A stretch of 64,000 nt of DNA from Fomitopsis serialis. Lineage: Eukaryota; Basidiomycota; Agaricomycetes; Polyporales; Fomitopsidaceae. Below the pieces are notes generated by a model. The model made no database searches, was not told the origin of the DNA, and worked only from the letters and a program-made list of their open reading frames with translations. The translations under genes and the position numbers were made by a program. The stretch covers positions 248,001-312,000 of the forward strand of contig NW_025954968.1 in the NCBI RefSeq assembly GCF_022376445.1, written 5' to 3'. Below, one piece after another: positions 1 to 11,917 of the stretch. The first letter of the stretch is position 1. Each line of letters opens with the position of its first letter.

Positions 1-1026
1 CCGAAGAGGCTGCTCGTCGTAGCCTGCCGAAGGCGAACCCTTTCTCGGTAAATTCTGAGGCACTCTCCACGCCGCTTCATCTGAAAATTATGCTTAGATG
101 AAGTCAACTGCTGCATCAAACCCCTTCGACCTGGGATCCCAAGTATTCGGGAATACACCAACACCAACAGAGCCGAATGATGCTTCCTCCCCATCCGAAG
201 AGGCTGTCAGTGACGAGGAGGACGTTGAAGAACCCCACGAAGACGCAGATCTTGCTGCCCGCCTGGCAAGCACCACGCTCGACGATTCGAAATGGACGGA
301 AACGCCCGCGTACGGCGCGCTCTACCTATCCACCACGGCGGAATACCTTCCACCGGCGAAGAAGGTCAAGGTGCCCAAGGGTGCCGAGGTTGACGAGGAC
401 GACGAGGGCACAGGAAAAGGCAAGGACGGAGGCTGGGCGCTGGAAGGCTACGAGAACTCGATTGAAGTCGATCATGCATTCGAGCGCTTCACCAAGCGAG
501 TAGGCTACGAAGGCGGACAATGCATACGGTACGTTTTCGCCTGCCTGCCTGCCATCTTGGCCTCAACGCCATATCTCACGGTGCTAGATATGAGCTGGGA
601 GGGACGCCACTCCCATTCGCGAGCGATGCCGTGTTCGACAAGCTCTTCCCCGCACCGATCGGCCCTCCTCTCCCCGTCACTAAACCGGACTTCATGGTCG
701 TCCCCGTTCAGAAGCGTACCTACACGCCCGCATCAATCCCGGCGTGCCCTCACTGTGGCGGCCCACGCGCATTCGAGTGTCAGCTCATGCCAAACCTCAT
801 CAACGTCCTCCGCGCGTCGACGAAGACGGGCGAGGGGAAGAAAAAGCTGAGCGATGAGGAGCGGCGGCAGCAGGTGATGAAGGAGCTCAAAGGCGAGGGT
901 GCGGAGGGAAGGGTAGGCATGGAGTGGGGGACGTGTATGGTGTTCTCGTGTCAGAAGGACTGCTCGGACGAAGCCGCTCGAGGATGTTGGCGCGAGGAGC
1001 TCGTCCTCGTGCAGTGGGATGACTAG
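1..1026 (+). CDS. TSR4: TSR4/PDCD2-family ribosome biogenesis protein, 5' partial
   Basis: This is the 3' part of a Tsr4/PDCD2-type gene cut by the left edge of the window. The family acts in the cytoplasm as a chaperone for the 40S protein Rps2 (uS5) and in 20S pre-rRNA maturation (known from yeast). Visible exons are 1-47, 98-528 and 588-1026, with introns 48-97 (50 nt) and 529-587 (59 nt). Exon joins keep the frame: reading from base 3 of the window enters base 98 in phase 0, and CG|A completes an Arg before YELGG. The C-terminal PDCD2_C domain is clear, with the CPHCGG and CQLMPNLINVL motifs and a late CxxxC pair near CQKDC. The N-terminal zinc-finger half lies to the left. The ATG at 98 is internal, not the start. 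It is convergent with the Sds3 gene. Confidence 0.85.
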
Positions 1027-1259
1027 CCGGAGTGTATGATCCAATTACAGTCAGTCAGATCGTGTAGCGAAACATCATGTAGCGGTAGCCCAATCCACAA
1101 AAATGACAATTGTCATGATCCCGTTGCACTGCAAGCTACACGCCAGTTGGGAGCCGCACTAAGACAGGGTATATGTTCACTCTAGACGATACATAACGAT
1201 CTCAAAGCATTCAAGAAAAATCAGCACAGTAGGACAAGAGATGCGCACACTCGCAAGTG

Positions 1260-2455
1260 TCAGCCCTTCGCGCCCACAGTCGTGGCGGCAACTCGCCGGC
1301 GCTTATTCCCTCTCCGGATCTCCATGAGGTCATGCTCGACATCCTGGTCCTTGACCGTGTTCAGCAGCATCAGGCTCTTCCCAAGCCCTCCCAAGGCCTG
1401 CGCCTCGCGGCCACCTCCCCTCGCCCTCCGCTTCCCGTTTCCTACGGCTGCCGCTCCCGCCCCGTACGCGTACCCGGAGGTGTGGCTGAGGTGCGTCGAT
1501 GTGAGCGGGAGCGGGAAGGGCGAGGGGAGCTCGTCGACGGCGAGCGAGTGCGGATTGAGGAACGGCCCGGAGGTTATGGGCCCTGCGGGGATCGCCCCGA
1601 GGGAGCCTGCGCCGGGGCGGCGGCGGAGAGCGGCGTGGAGGGTGGCGAGGTCCCGCCGCCGAGTTTGTTGCGCAGCTTGCGGGTGTTATGCGTGCGCGAC
1701 TGCGAGTCGAGCCCGGTCTCTGCGTCGCGACCGTCGGGTGAGCATCCAGACGTAGAGGTCAGCAGACTGAGGTAGACACGCACCCGCCGCCGGCCCGTCG
1801 CTCTCCTTCTCCTCCCTCGCCCGCCGCCGCCGCTCCTCGATGCCCTCCAACAAGCGCTCGCGGATGCGCTCCCGGCCCTTCTGCCACTCCTCCTCGACCC
1901 GCTCGCGCTCCTCGTCGTACGCGGTCTGGATGACCTCCACCCCGTGCTTCTCCTGGAACACGAGCTGCGCGAGCAGGGCGGAGCGCTCGAGCGAGAGGGG
2001 GTACAGCCGCAGGTTGTACGCGGGCAGCGTGTCGGGGTGCATCGAGAGCTGTATGGAGGCGTGGTGCAGCTCCCCGATCAGCTCTGCGTAGTGCCGCCCG
2101 ACTATCCTGGTGGGGTGGATGGGTGGACGGGGTTGGCGGGGTGTTCACGCCTGAGGGGGGCACGGGAGACTCACTCGTCGCGGCGGTCGTTCAGCTCCCT
2201 TCCAACCACTTTCCCGACCATCTCTTTCCGCCTCTTGTCTTTCTTCGCTGGGTCGTCGACCCCGTTTCCTTCCACAACCATCAGTGCAAAGAATTTGTGA
2301 CAGCGTACAGAGCGCATACCATGTATCCGACTCGGCCCCGCCGCAGGCTGGTGCTGGTACGAAGTGCCCACCTCCACGACCTCCGCGCTCGCCGCCGTGC
2401 GCGACTTGTGCTGGGCGGGGTACGGAATCGCAAACGCCCCTAGTTGCGGGGGCAT
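1260..2455 (-). CDS. SDS3: Sds3-like subunit of the Rpd3L histone deacetylase complex
   Basis: Sds3/Dep1-family proteins are nuclear scaffold subunits of the Rpd3L deacetylase complex. The call rests on a long charged coiled-coil: RRKEMVGKVV, then RHYAELIGELH, LYPLSLERSALLAQLVFQEK, and DEERERVEEEWQKGRERIRE running into ERRRRAREEKE. A conserved tail, HDLMEIRRGNKRRR, sits just before the stop. Inferred exons are 2455-2320, 2268-2175, 2106-1784 and 1719-1260, with introns 2269-2319 (51 nt, possibly retained because it is in frame and open), 2107-2174 and 1720-1783. The last exon needs one frame change near the GGGG run at 1614-1617: RKLRNKLGGG lies in one frame and GPITSGPFLNPHS in another. The start at 2455 is the first ATG giving a plausible N-terminus; an in-frame ATG lies upstream at 2584. 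Confidence 0.72.
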
Positions 2456-3003
2456 CTCTACAGAGTGGGGCGGAGTGTGTGCAGCTGGCTGGAGAGGTGG
2501 CTGGATGTGCGGCAGAGCGGCGAGCCTCGTTCTGTGGACGCCCCCCCGCGAAGGCGGACACAGATCGAGCGTGCAGATCTGCACACGTGCACCGCGAGCG
2601 CGTCGCGTCTCTGGCGTCTAATTTGCCTTCGTGCTCGTTGGCCCGGTCCGCGTCCGGTGCGACTGACCAGCTTCGCCGTAGAGGATCAGTACTCAGTAGC
2701 AAACCCCATTCTCGAATCGCGCATGATGATGAGCGTTCTGCGCCGATATCGCAATAGAATTTACTACTCGTGTCTGTGAGCAAGTACAGCGTATATATAT
2801 AAGAGCTGGGAGTCCATGTATGTATGCGACGGTCTGCGTATCATATCGTATCGTACTTTCATTCTGCACAGAACATCATTACACGTCACAACAAACAGAG
2901 ACAACATTCAGAGATCAACGAAACCCAGAGAGAGAGATCAAACGACGAAAACCCACGTATACGGATCTAATATCAGGCTCTAACGGACCGCACACCTTAG
3001 GCC
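2456..3003. other. Intergenic, upstream of SDS3
   Basis: No convincing gene is seen. The stretch holds the SDS3 promoter and the 3' flank of the next minus-strand gene. An alternating TA tract (2792-2802) could serve as a TATA element but is about 340 nt from the proposed SDS3 ATG. Confidence 0.5.
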
Positions 3004-4716
3004 TCAGTCACCGAGCGCGCTGACGCTTCCCGTGCTTGAAGCTAAAGCGAACTCGTGTCGGGCCGGGTCGTACGCATGCGCCCAGTCTTTCATGAACGGA
3101 CGGTACCCTCCACCGATGGACCTCGGGCCGCCAGCAAGGCTGGTGCGAATGGAATGCGGGTTGCCGAAGGCGGGCGCAGGCGGGTTCCACAGGCTCTGCG
3201 CGCGATTGGGCCTACTAAGGGGGTACGAAGTCAGCTACCATACGTATACATGAACAGGAGGAACAACGCACTTGCTGCCCAACGTCGGGCGCATCGACAG
3301 CTGCGCGAAGCTGCTGGGGAAGAGCGGGTGCCCAGGACCGCGTTCCGCAAGCGCGTCATATGGCGTGTCACTGTCCTTGTCGTGGAACGAGTGCGAGCGG
3401 GGGATCGACATCGGGCTGATGGCGGGGCTGCCCAACGGCATCGGCGAGGGCGACCCTGCCGGGCTCGCAGGATAGACCGTCCCGGGCGACGCGGGGCTCG
3501 TCAAGAAGCGCAAACCGTGTACCTCCGGGTCGAGCGTGTCGCTCGCCACGGCGCTCTCGGCATCCTCATCGTCCTCGTCCTCCTCGCGCACCTCGCAGAG
3601 TTCGTGCGTTGTGTGCGGGTCGAGTGCGGACGACGTCGGCGGGTGGTCGTGGCTCTGCGCGAGGACGGGCTCGATCAGGATCATCTCGTCGCCCTCGAGA
3701 TTCGGCGAGGCGGGATTCACGGCGAAGGACGGGCTGGGCGACTCGATGACTGCGGAGGACTGCTCGCCTTCGCTCTCGATGGAAGTGGTATCGGCCTCTG
3801 GCTCGACAATCAACGGCAAATCTTCCTCCTCTACGTCGAGCTCGTGCGGGACGCCGAGTGCGCCCTTGATGCGCTCCCATATGAGCTCACTCTTGGATAT
3901 GATGCACGCGCGCGCCTTCATGACCCACTGTACGTCATCCACGGCGTCCCGGTCGACATTCTTCAGCCAGAACTCGAGATCGGCATATGTCCATTCCACG
4001 GGGTCCTTCGTCAAACTCTCCACAGACTCGGCGCCATGCGGCTTGCGCGAGTCGGCGGGGTAGGTCTGGGCGAGGAGGGCGAAAAGCTTGGCGGACGGAG
4101 GCGTACACATCAACTGGGACACCTCGAAGGGTCTGTCGACGAAGGGGACGAAGACTGAATCCGGGAGGGGCGTAAACGAGACCGGGGAAGGGGTCCCAGC
4201 TGAGACCGGACTCCCACTCCCAGGGGCAATGGCTGGACGCGGGTTGCAGGAAACGCGCGCGACGTCGACGAGCTGCTCCGGCGAGAGCTTGTTTGCGTGG
4301 GCCATGGAGCCGGAGTAGCGGCGGGAGATGGAGCCGGGGGAGTGAGGGCGCGCGCGCGGGGACGCAGTCGGGCTGCCGTCCCTGGGCGGGCCATCTTTAC
4401 TGGCAGGGGTGAAAGACGAGAAGGCAAAGCTCATGCGGCCGGTCTCGCCCTTGCCGCTGGAGGACGTAGAGCTGATTGAGGCGTTGCTGCCGACGCGGCG
4501 GTGTCTGCGCTGGTTGTTGCTGTCCTCGTCCTCCTTGGGGACGCGGACGATGGTGAGCCGGCTGGAAGTCGCCCTGGAGGGGTTGTTGTTGATGCCGTTG
4601 TGGGCGCCCCAGGGGTCGGAGGCGGCGACGGAGCCTCTGCGGGCAGAGAGCCGGCGAGAGCGGGTGGGGCTGAGGGAAGGGCTGCTGGAGGGCGACGCGT
4701 CGGAGAGGCTACTCAT
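3004..4716 (-). CDS. Serine-rich conserved fungal protein of unknown function
   Basis: I do not recognise a named family. Two exons, 4716-3272 and 3214-3004, are joined across a 57-nt intron (3215-3271; an alternative acceptor three bases on gives one residue less). The protein is about 550 residues. Residues 1-140 are low-complexity Ser/Arg/Pro sequence with many SP sites, suggesting phosphorylation. A folded block follows at roughly 185-290, containing LFALLAQTYPADS, WTYADLEFWLKNVDRD and KSELIWERIKGALG. Then comes an acidic Ser-rich linker (EEDEDDEDAE) and a conserved tail with SLWNPPAPAFGNPHSIR and DWAHAYDPARHEFALA. The 1.4-kb first exon is completely open, unlike several neighbours. A TTATAA at 4857-4862 lies about 140 nt upstream of the ATG. 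Role not inferable. Confidence 0.75.
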
Positions 4717-5456
4717 GGCGGGCGAGGATCAGCTTCCGGATGGCGGGGCCCCACGGGGATGTTGTACGCGAACAGGTCGGGATAGTGGATCAGGGGGACG
4801 GACGCAGTTGCTGGAGGAAGGAGGAGGGGTGGCTGGGAGGCTGGGGGCTGGCGGGTTATAAGGGGAAGGGCGTTGCAGTTGGGACGGAAAGGGGAGGAGG
4901 GGCGCATTTCCGCGAGTGGAGGCCAGATGGAGACGATGGAATGGTGTAGATCGATAGCCACCGTACGTACGTCAAGAATGGTCATTCCCCAGCCAGATCC
5001 AGTCCCCCGGCCCAGACCATCCCCGCGACCAGCCACTCTGCCCCAGCCAGGCCCCGGATATCCCAGCACCTGATGCCCCGCCACGCGTACCGACTCCTAA
5101 TACGCAACCATTACGCTCGAGTCCATCAATCGCCCGCGGCAGCAGTACGAACAGATGCGAGACGCGTCGTCAAAGAGACTCGCGACACTGCCCGCTGCGA
5201 GGAGCGCATATTGAGCGGCGGGGACGGTTGGTGGGACGACTCAGAGCATACTGCGAACATTCGCAGGGCGCGCCCACAAACAAAGGACAACAGCAACGCC
5301 ACAGCCTCGGGCGATGAGCGCGGCGGTCTGGTAGCACAGCAGCTCTGCGTAGCAAGTGCCCTGCGTACATTCCCCACAGCCCTCTGCGGCCTCTAATTGC
5401 CTCTGTGGATGCCCCTGCTCGTGCAACCCTCGCCCTAGAGTCGGATCACCCACGAC
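4717..5456. promoter_or_regulatory. Divergent promoter region (740 nt)
   Basis: This gap lies between the serine-rich unknown (minus) and the Sly41-like transporter (plus), so it must carry both promoters. It contains TTATAA at 4857-4862 facing the minus gene and a palindromic run of GTAC/CGTACG units around 4959-4970. No coding exon is supported. Confidence 0.45.
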
Positions 5457-7390
5457 ATGGACCGGCAGCGACACTCCGCCTGGGCCCCGCCCCCACAGCG
5501 GCCCACCGGCACTCCTGGATGGAAGACTTTTGACTCGTATGAAAAGCCTCACACCGCGAGGACGGCCAGCTGGCTGGCCAGTCTCACTCCCGGTTCAGCA
5601 AGGGTTTCCTTCGCTTCTGGCAAGCACCCTTGGGAGAGCTTGGACTCGCTGCATGGCAACACCTCAATCCGTCTCCGCAACTTCAAGCGCACCGTCCTCC
5701 GCCGCTTCTCGTCCTGGACTCAGAATGGCCTCTCAAGACCAGGTTCCCTGCGCTCGAACTCGTCGTCCATCGCGCCCGCCGTATCCCCGACCCTCATCCC
5801 CTCCGTCTCCACCGTGCAGTTCGTCCTCCTCTGCGCGCTCTGGTATGCCACCTCCGCCCTCTCGTCCAACACGGGCAAGGTCATCATGACCGAGTTCCGC
5901 TACCCGATCACCCTCACCTTCGTGCAGTTTGGTTTCGTCGCCGGGTACTGCCTCCTCTTCATGAGTCCCGCTGTTCGCTTCTCGAATTTCCGGAGTCCGA
6001 CAAGGGCCATATTCGACAGCACGGTGCCCATGGGTCTCTTCCAGGTCGGGGGGCACATATTCTCTAGCATGGCAATATCTAGGATACCTGTCAGCACGGT
6101 GCACACAATCAAGGTCAGTGATAGAGCCGTTCTTTCGCTATTTCTTAGCGTGTTGCATTGTCAGAATTTCCTGCTCACTCGAATGGTTGTAGGCCCTATC
6201 TCCTCTCTTCACCGTGGCAGCTTACGCTCTGCTGTTCGGTGTGCGATACTCGGCGAAGACCTACGTCTCTCTTCTGCCGCTGACAATCGGCGTCATCTTG
6301 GCCTGCAGCTCTGACATGTCACTCTCGAACGCTATGGGCCTCCTCTGCTCGTTCGGGTCCGCACTAATCTTCGTCAGCTCCAACATCTTCTTTAAGAAGG
6401 TCATGCCCTCCAACAGCACCGTCTCCTCGCACAAGCTCGACAAGCTCAACCTCCTGTTCTACTCGTCTGGCATGGCCTTCGTGCTGATGATCCCCATCTG
6501 GATGTACTATGACCTCCCCGCGCTGCTCACGCTGTTCAACGACCCTTCGCACGTCGCGCACCCCTCGCACGGGCACGGGCACCACTCCGTCGCCTTCGCC
6601 TTCTTCGCGAACGGCACCGTGCACTTCGCGCAGAACATCATCGCCTTCGTCCTCCTCGCGCAGACGTCGCCAGTCACGTACAGCATCGCCTCGCTCATCA
6701 AGCGCGTCGCCGTCATCTGCATCGCGATCGTCTGGTTCGCCCAGCCCGTGCACGCCCTCCAGGCCGGCGGCATCGCGCTCACCTTCGCCGGCCTCTACAT
6801 GTACAACCAGGCCAAGGCGACGTCGAACAGGGCGAGCGTTCCATGCGCCGCGTCGCCGCCGCGCGCAATCTCGAGCTCCCCAGCACCCGCTCGGAGCTCC
6901 TCTCCCCCGCGCCCACGCCGCCCCCGGCGCCGCGGTCAACACCCCGTCGGGATCACCTCTGGGTTCGGCCGGCCCCGCGTCGCGCCCACCGCCTCGGCCC
7001 GCCGTTCGCGCCCCACCACGCGCCCCCGCACATCCGCATCCGCATCCGCAGACGTACGCCAGCCCGCGCCGGCACTGGCGCCCCACCAGCCCGTCCCGTC
7101 GTACTCGCAGACGCACCAGACGCCGAACCTGCGCATCAAGGTCACGCCCGCGCCCACGGACGAGAAGCCCGGTGTGCAGGGCTCGCCGTACGAGCTATAC
7201 CCCTCGCCGCCGCCCTCGCTCGACTCGCCGCCGCGGGCACGGACAACGCCGCGCCGTGGCCGCAGCCCCAGACGCAACCGCACCGCACCCGCACCCGCAG
7301 ATGCAGCGCAGAGGCTCGATGGCGACAGGCCACGGCCCCCCGCGGCACCACGAGCCCGCGCCCGCGCGGAGGGCGACCGTCGTCGCATGA
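5457..7390 (+). CDS. Sly41-like sugar-phosphate/phosphate translocator (DMT superfamily)
   Basis: Member of the triose-phosphate translocator group of the drug/metabolite transporter superfamily; yeast Sly41 is an ER/Golgi membrane protein. Exon 1 (5457-6113) and exon 2 (from 6193) flank a 79-nt intron. About 100 cytosolic Ser/Arg-rich residues precede a hydrophobic multispan region. Family-like stretches include VQFVLLCALWYATSALSSN near the first helix, STVHTIK at the exon junction, LSPLFTVAAYALLFGVRYS after it, and NIFFKKVM and SPVTYSIASLIKRVAVI towards the end. After LYMYNQAK (about 6815) the conserved post-helix segment GERSMRRVAAARNLELP lies in a different frame. Further likely tail segments step through the frames again, each step as if one base were missing. 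The end at 7390 is thus tentative. The transporter core is secure. Confidence 0.78.
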
Positions 7391-8098
7391 CCGACCAGCA
7401 CGATCTCGGACCCCGCGAACGGGCAAGCCTCCGAGGCTCGTTCAGACAGTCGCATACTTATCTCTACGTCGATCCATGGACCGCCCATATAGACTTTACG
7501 TAGACCGCATACCACCACGACCGCGCGACGACCCACAGGACCCAGAGACGACCACGCCTTTCTCTTCACCCTTGCCCTGCGCGCCCGCAGACGGAGATGG
7601 AGCGCTCCCTCCCCCGCTCGAGGGCGCGCGCTGCGTTCCTTTTGGTTTCCATCTCTAGATGCTTGTGCGGCAGAGCGGACTGTAAATTTATTCGTCGTGC
7701 GGATTCTCGTGTTCTCCCATCTCTTGCTTACGCTTACGGTACTCGAACATCTTCTTTCGACTAGTCTTGAGATGTTACACTCATCTCGGTTTTTCCTCAT
7801 CTATGTATGCGACGGCTTCTTGTCCTCGCGAACGAATAAGTGGAGGGACATGACGGACATTCCGTGCACAGGCACACTCCGCTGTATCTGAATGAAACGT
7901 GTGCAAATCTACAGAGAAATACACTACTGGATACAGCAGAATCCTAGATGCGTTAATAGCTACATCGTCGATCCGGAACCCAGAGGAGAAACTACAGTAA
8001 GTATGGAAGACAAACAAGATCCTGGTCAAAGGAATATGCAAGAGGTCGTATAGGATATGCGTCACGGAACATAAGAAAATGATGTGTTGGATGGGACG
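7391..8098. other. Intergenic between convergent genes
   Basis: 3' flanks of the Sly41-like gene and the CUE-Smr gene. Open frames here are short, overlap stop-rich AT-richer sequence and resemble no family. I see no gene. Confidence 0.5.
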
Positions 8099-10112
8099 TC
8101 AGGATCGCCACGCGTTTCTGCCGCTGATGACGAGGCCGCCATCGTATTTGCGGACAACCCAGCCGTCCTCTTCCAGCGCGCTCCTGACGGCGGACCCAGA
8201 CGCCGATGCCGTTCGCGAGTGCATCCCCCGCCCGGTGATATCCGCAGGGGTTTCGCTGAGGGAAACGCGTCAGGACGACAACACGTCTCAACGAAGCTGT
8301 CCACTGACCCTGAGTTGATCCGAATCGCGTAGCACGTCTCTCACTATCTGGACGGCCTCCACGACTGTGTGCCGTGTAGGTCACGGTGTCCCGTGTGTAG
8401 AAGATAACCTAGCCAGGATCAGCACCGCCAAGGAGTGAACACCACAAACCCACCGTTTCGCCTGGACCATCTCTCTCGCCGCATCCAGCTGCTCCTTCCT
8501 CGCCTGCTGCTGGAGCTCGCGCGCCCTCTCCGCATAATAAAGCGCGACCTCCCTCCGTGCGTCTTCGCGTTCCCCGTCTGCCACGCGCGCCCCGCCTTCC
8601 TCAGCATCTCCTGCCGCTCCGCCATCAAGCCGCGCGCGCGCCTCGTGTGGTTCCACTTCACCGCGAGCTCGCCGACGTCGCCCTTGCCACCCTTCCCCAG
8701 CCCGTTCCCGCTCCCGCGCACTTCTTGCGGTACGCAGGGATGGACGCCGCGAGCGGGTGCGGCCCCGTGGGCTGCCGCTGCGGGATGGTCTTCCAGACAT
8801 TCGGGGCGGCGTCGAGTTGCGCTTCTGGAGGTGGCTGACGGGCGAGGTGGCGCGCCCGCGTGGGGGAGGGCCGACGGCGGGGGACCGGTTGGGAGTTGTA
8901 CCGAGCGGGACTGACGACGTTCGGGGCGGGGGAGGCGGGCTGGCGCAGGTGAGTGGTACACGCCCCAGTCATACTCGCCTGAAGTGGAGTCGTGCTCGAG
9001 CTCTCGGAGGAGCCATACGAGGTCTATGGCGCGGTCCGGTTGCCCGTGCGTCGCCTTCAAGGCGAGTTGCCCGTCCTCCATGACTTGGTCGCGCTCCTCC
9101 ACTTTCAGCTCGACGTACTCGGGGGACGCGCGGAGGACGTCGAACATGGCGAACAGCATGGAAGTATGTTCGGAGTGCATGTCCGGCTCTGATTGTGACG
9201 ACGAAGCTGCAGGGAGGACGCGATGTTGCGGAGCACTGCACGCAGCGCCTTGGCCGGCGAGGATATTCGGGAGAGTGGAAGGCAGACTGGAAGTATGCAG
9301 CGGAGTAGGATGGTATGAGGTTGGAGAGGTACGAGCAACAGATGATAGCTGAGTCCACGGGTCGGGCGGAGCAGCGCGGGGCGAAGCTGGTGACGGTCGC
9401 TCGTGCTGCTTCTGACGAATATCCACAAGAGTGAATGTGGTTCCGCGCTTCTGCTCTTCTTGGTGGGCTGTGGCGACGGTGTACTTGGCTTCTTGCGTTT
9501 GCCATCTACAGTGATCCAGTCTGCCTCGTCTATCTCTTCGCCTTCCAAGCCATCCAGTCCGCGCTCCTCGAGCTCTCGTACGTACTCACTAGAGAGCAGG
9601 CCCTCCACAACGGACTCCATGTCAAGGGATTCAGTGTCATCCGCATTACTAAGTGCACTCCGGAGCTTGGAAGTTGGTACATGAGGAAATGCCGCTTGAA
9701 GGAACCTAAAGGCGAACTGAACGAGTGCTGACTCGAAGAGTCGGAAGTAGAGCTCGAGGCGGTGTTGCTGGACTGGGGCGAGAAAAGGTCGTGCGAGCTG
9801 GTAGTGTCGTCGGTGATCGAATAGGATGAGATTTGGACATTGGAGAGCTGTTCGGATAGGATGTCTTCATCGACGAGCTCCTTCTCTGCCTGGGCCGCCA
9901 GTTGGGAGAGGACGTCTCGGAGAGGCTGGATCTGGTCATTCGCGGTAGAAAGGTCGTAGTCTGCGATGATCGCTGCAATGAGGGAACTATCCAGGGGAGG
10001 AGAGAATTCGGCCTAGGCCGGGTTGGTTCGTGGAGGGTGTTCGGACGACAATACGGCCTACCTGGAGGGCGTCGAAAAGAGACGATTGCTGCCAGTGCTT
10101 CTCGGACGGCAT
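8099..10112 (-). CDS. CUE-DUF1771-Smr domain protein, Cue2-like (frame broken in several places)
   Basis: Architecture, in order: N-terminal exon MPSEKHWQQSSLFDALQ (10112-10062, intron 10013-10061), then SPPLDSSLIAAIIADYD; a ubiquitin-binding CUE-like block (LQAAFPHVPTSKLRSALSNA, VVEGLLSSEYVRELEERGL); FTLVDIRQKQHE; the DUF1771 helix pair (RQEMLRKAGRAWQTGNAKTH, ALYYAERARELQQQARKEQL); and a C-terminal Smr domain (DLHGT, VVEAVQIVRDVLR, GRGMHS-like turn, ALEEDGWVVRKYDGG). In yeast, Cue2 is the endonuclease of No-Go mRNA decay and uses the same domain set, so an mRNA-surveillance role is likely (inference). The frame must change at least six times, for example near 9711, 9440, 8950, 8710, 8552 and 8240, mostly by one missing base. 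Either poor consensus or a decaying gene; conserved residues favour the former. Confidence 0.7.
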
Positions 10113-10446
10113 GCTGTATGTCGGCTTGTCGGGTGAGTGCTGGTAGAGAAATAGACTGTTGCGGGTTGCTGACCTTGCGGATGCGCTCTTTATGGGTCGA
10201 GCAAGAGGCTGGCGCAGCGGCTGGCTGAGACGGTCGGGAGTAAGCACAGTCCACCAGTAGAATGACCAAGCCGCCGCCTGCTAGCCGCATTTTCTCCCAA
10301 TTAGGCAACTCTGCCTTGAATTTGAACTGCACTTTGAATTCACCGCCATGCCAAGCCAGAGCCTATCGACTGTCATCTTGTCTAACAGAGTGTGCTCGCC
10401 CGTGAATTATTAGGTACAGTCGCGTGAAACATCGTGGAACACACCA
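10113..10446. promoter_or_regulatory. Divergent promoter region (334 nt)
   Basis: Short shared upstream region between the CUE-Smr gene (minus) and the KAT14-like gene (plus). No strong TATA element is seen. Confidence 0.4.
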
Positions 10447-11904
10447 ATGAACCTGCTCGACGACTCAGACGACTCGCAAGGCAGCACCTATCTGGACACT
10501 TCCGTATGTTTGCGTTCGCATCAATTTGCGCACCTGGAGTGACGCATTATGCACGATAACAGGCAGGAAGACGTTCAAAACGCAGAAGGATAGACAAAAA
10601 AAGTTATCACCAGACGTTCAAGACGGTGCCTTCGCTGTCACTCCGCTGCTAGATGCCCTTGAGAAGTCACTGCAGGTCCCTGGGATCACTCCTTCGACGC
10701 CCTGATTCAGGATTTGCTGCAAGACTTTTGCATGCAGATGCCGCCTTGCGCGCATCGCTCTCCACCGAGGTCTGAAGCCTCTCACAAGACAAGATCTAGA
10801 CAAATCATAGACGAATTGCTAGCGGAAGATGGCGAGCACTTACAACCTCCTTGGCCGCTTTGGTATCCCGCAAGCTATCACGCATCCCGTATGTTCATGA
10901 AAAATGTATAATTTGACACGGCTCGCTCACTAGCTACCAGAGCACGTTACGCTCTCTGATACTCCAGAAGCCTGCCCTGCGCCCGGAGACAGTAACACCT
11001 CTGCCGCCTTCGCGCGTCAGCCCCACCATTAATCCACAAGTATCAGAAGCCCTATACGCTATACAGACAACGCCCTACGAGTGCTCTTTTCTTTCTCGTG
11101 TCCAAGGCTTCCAGCCTCCTCGCACGCCGGGCGCCATCGCGGTTGACTGGGAGACACGAAGTCCGTGGATGGAACTGATGGGCGACATCAGAGAGCATCA
11201 CTCTCATGAGTAGGTTCACCCTGTTCGACCTCCATTAAGGGGAGCTGAGGATTCTTGTCAGCCCTGAGCGTGACAACCTACGGAGACAGTAGCGCCGATC
11301 GAGTATGTCAATCTCCGGTCAGAGCATCTACCTCAGGTCACGACCTACTTCGGCGAACATTCTGGGAGGGAATAACCGGTGAATGCCTGCCACTCCTCGA
11401 TCGCGCATACCCCCTTCTCATGCCGCCGTTATTTGCAGTGAACGACGCACTCGATATTCTCCAGAGAAATGCACAGTGATTGCAACATACAAACAACTCG
11501 TCGTCGGGGCCGCATTCCTAAGCTCACCACAGGAGACGTACATACCTACCTCGCCGTGCGCGCAGGGTGGGAGAATTCACAATCGCCACGTAAGTAATGC
11601 GTTCTACGAACGAGTGCATTAAATACGAAAGCGACGACGACTGCTAGGACGATGCTCTATCACCTCATTACATTAAATCCAAACAGAGATATCACATTAC
11701 ACGTCTCCATCAACAACCCAGCCATGGTGAATATTACATGCACTCCCAGTGGCCTCGCGTCCCCCAACTAACCGATACACACAGCTCCTCTACAACAGGT
11801 TTGGATTCAAGGCAGAAGAGTTCATCGTTGGCTTCTACGAGGACTACCTCGACCCGCAATCGCGCGCGTCGAAGAACGCCTTCCGCCTGCGACTGCGTAG
11901 ATAA
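10447..11904 (+). CDS. KAT14: KAT14 (CSRP2BP)-like GNAT histone acetyltransferase, frame broken
   Basis: The C-terminal half matches the GNAT domain of KAT14/CSRP2BP, the acetyltransferase subunit of the animal ATAC complex. Signature segments are HDLLRRTFWEGI, YSPEKCTVIATYKQLVVGAA, FLSSPQETYI, YLAVRAGWENSQ, LYHLITLNPNRDITLHVSIN, NPAM|LLYNRFGFKAEEFIVGFYED and the end NAFRLRLRR. The last intron, 11727-11784, is clean, and the final exon 11785-11904 ends at TAA. The upstream region has acidic MNLLDDSDDSQGS, basic RRSKRRRIDKK, and an open segment (about 10935-11212) containing LRSLILQKPALRPETVTPLP and ECSFLSRVQGFQPPRTPG. Several joins need one extra base (for example around 11340, 11453, 11543 and 11587). 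Stop 11904 lies 13 nt from the SIR2 stop. A fungal ATAC-like role is inference. Confidence 0.72.
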
Positions 11905-11917
11905 CGGCGACTGCGAA

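Noticed and set aside
3055..4158. 367-codon open frame on the plus strand
   Set aside because: It lies opposite the clean minus-strand serine-rich gene and has the Arg/Gly-rich composition of a GC-rich shadow.
8099..10112. Calling the CUE-Smr gene a pseudogene
   Set aside because: All domain motifs remain intact between shifts, and the same one-base pattern affects unrelated essential genes, so error is the simpler view.
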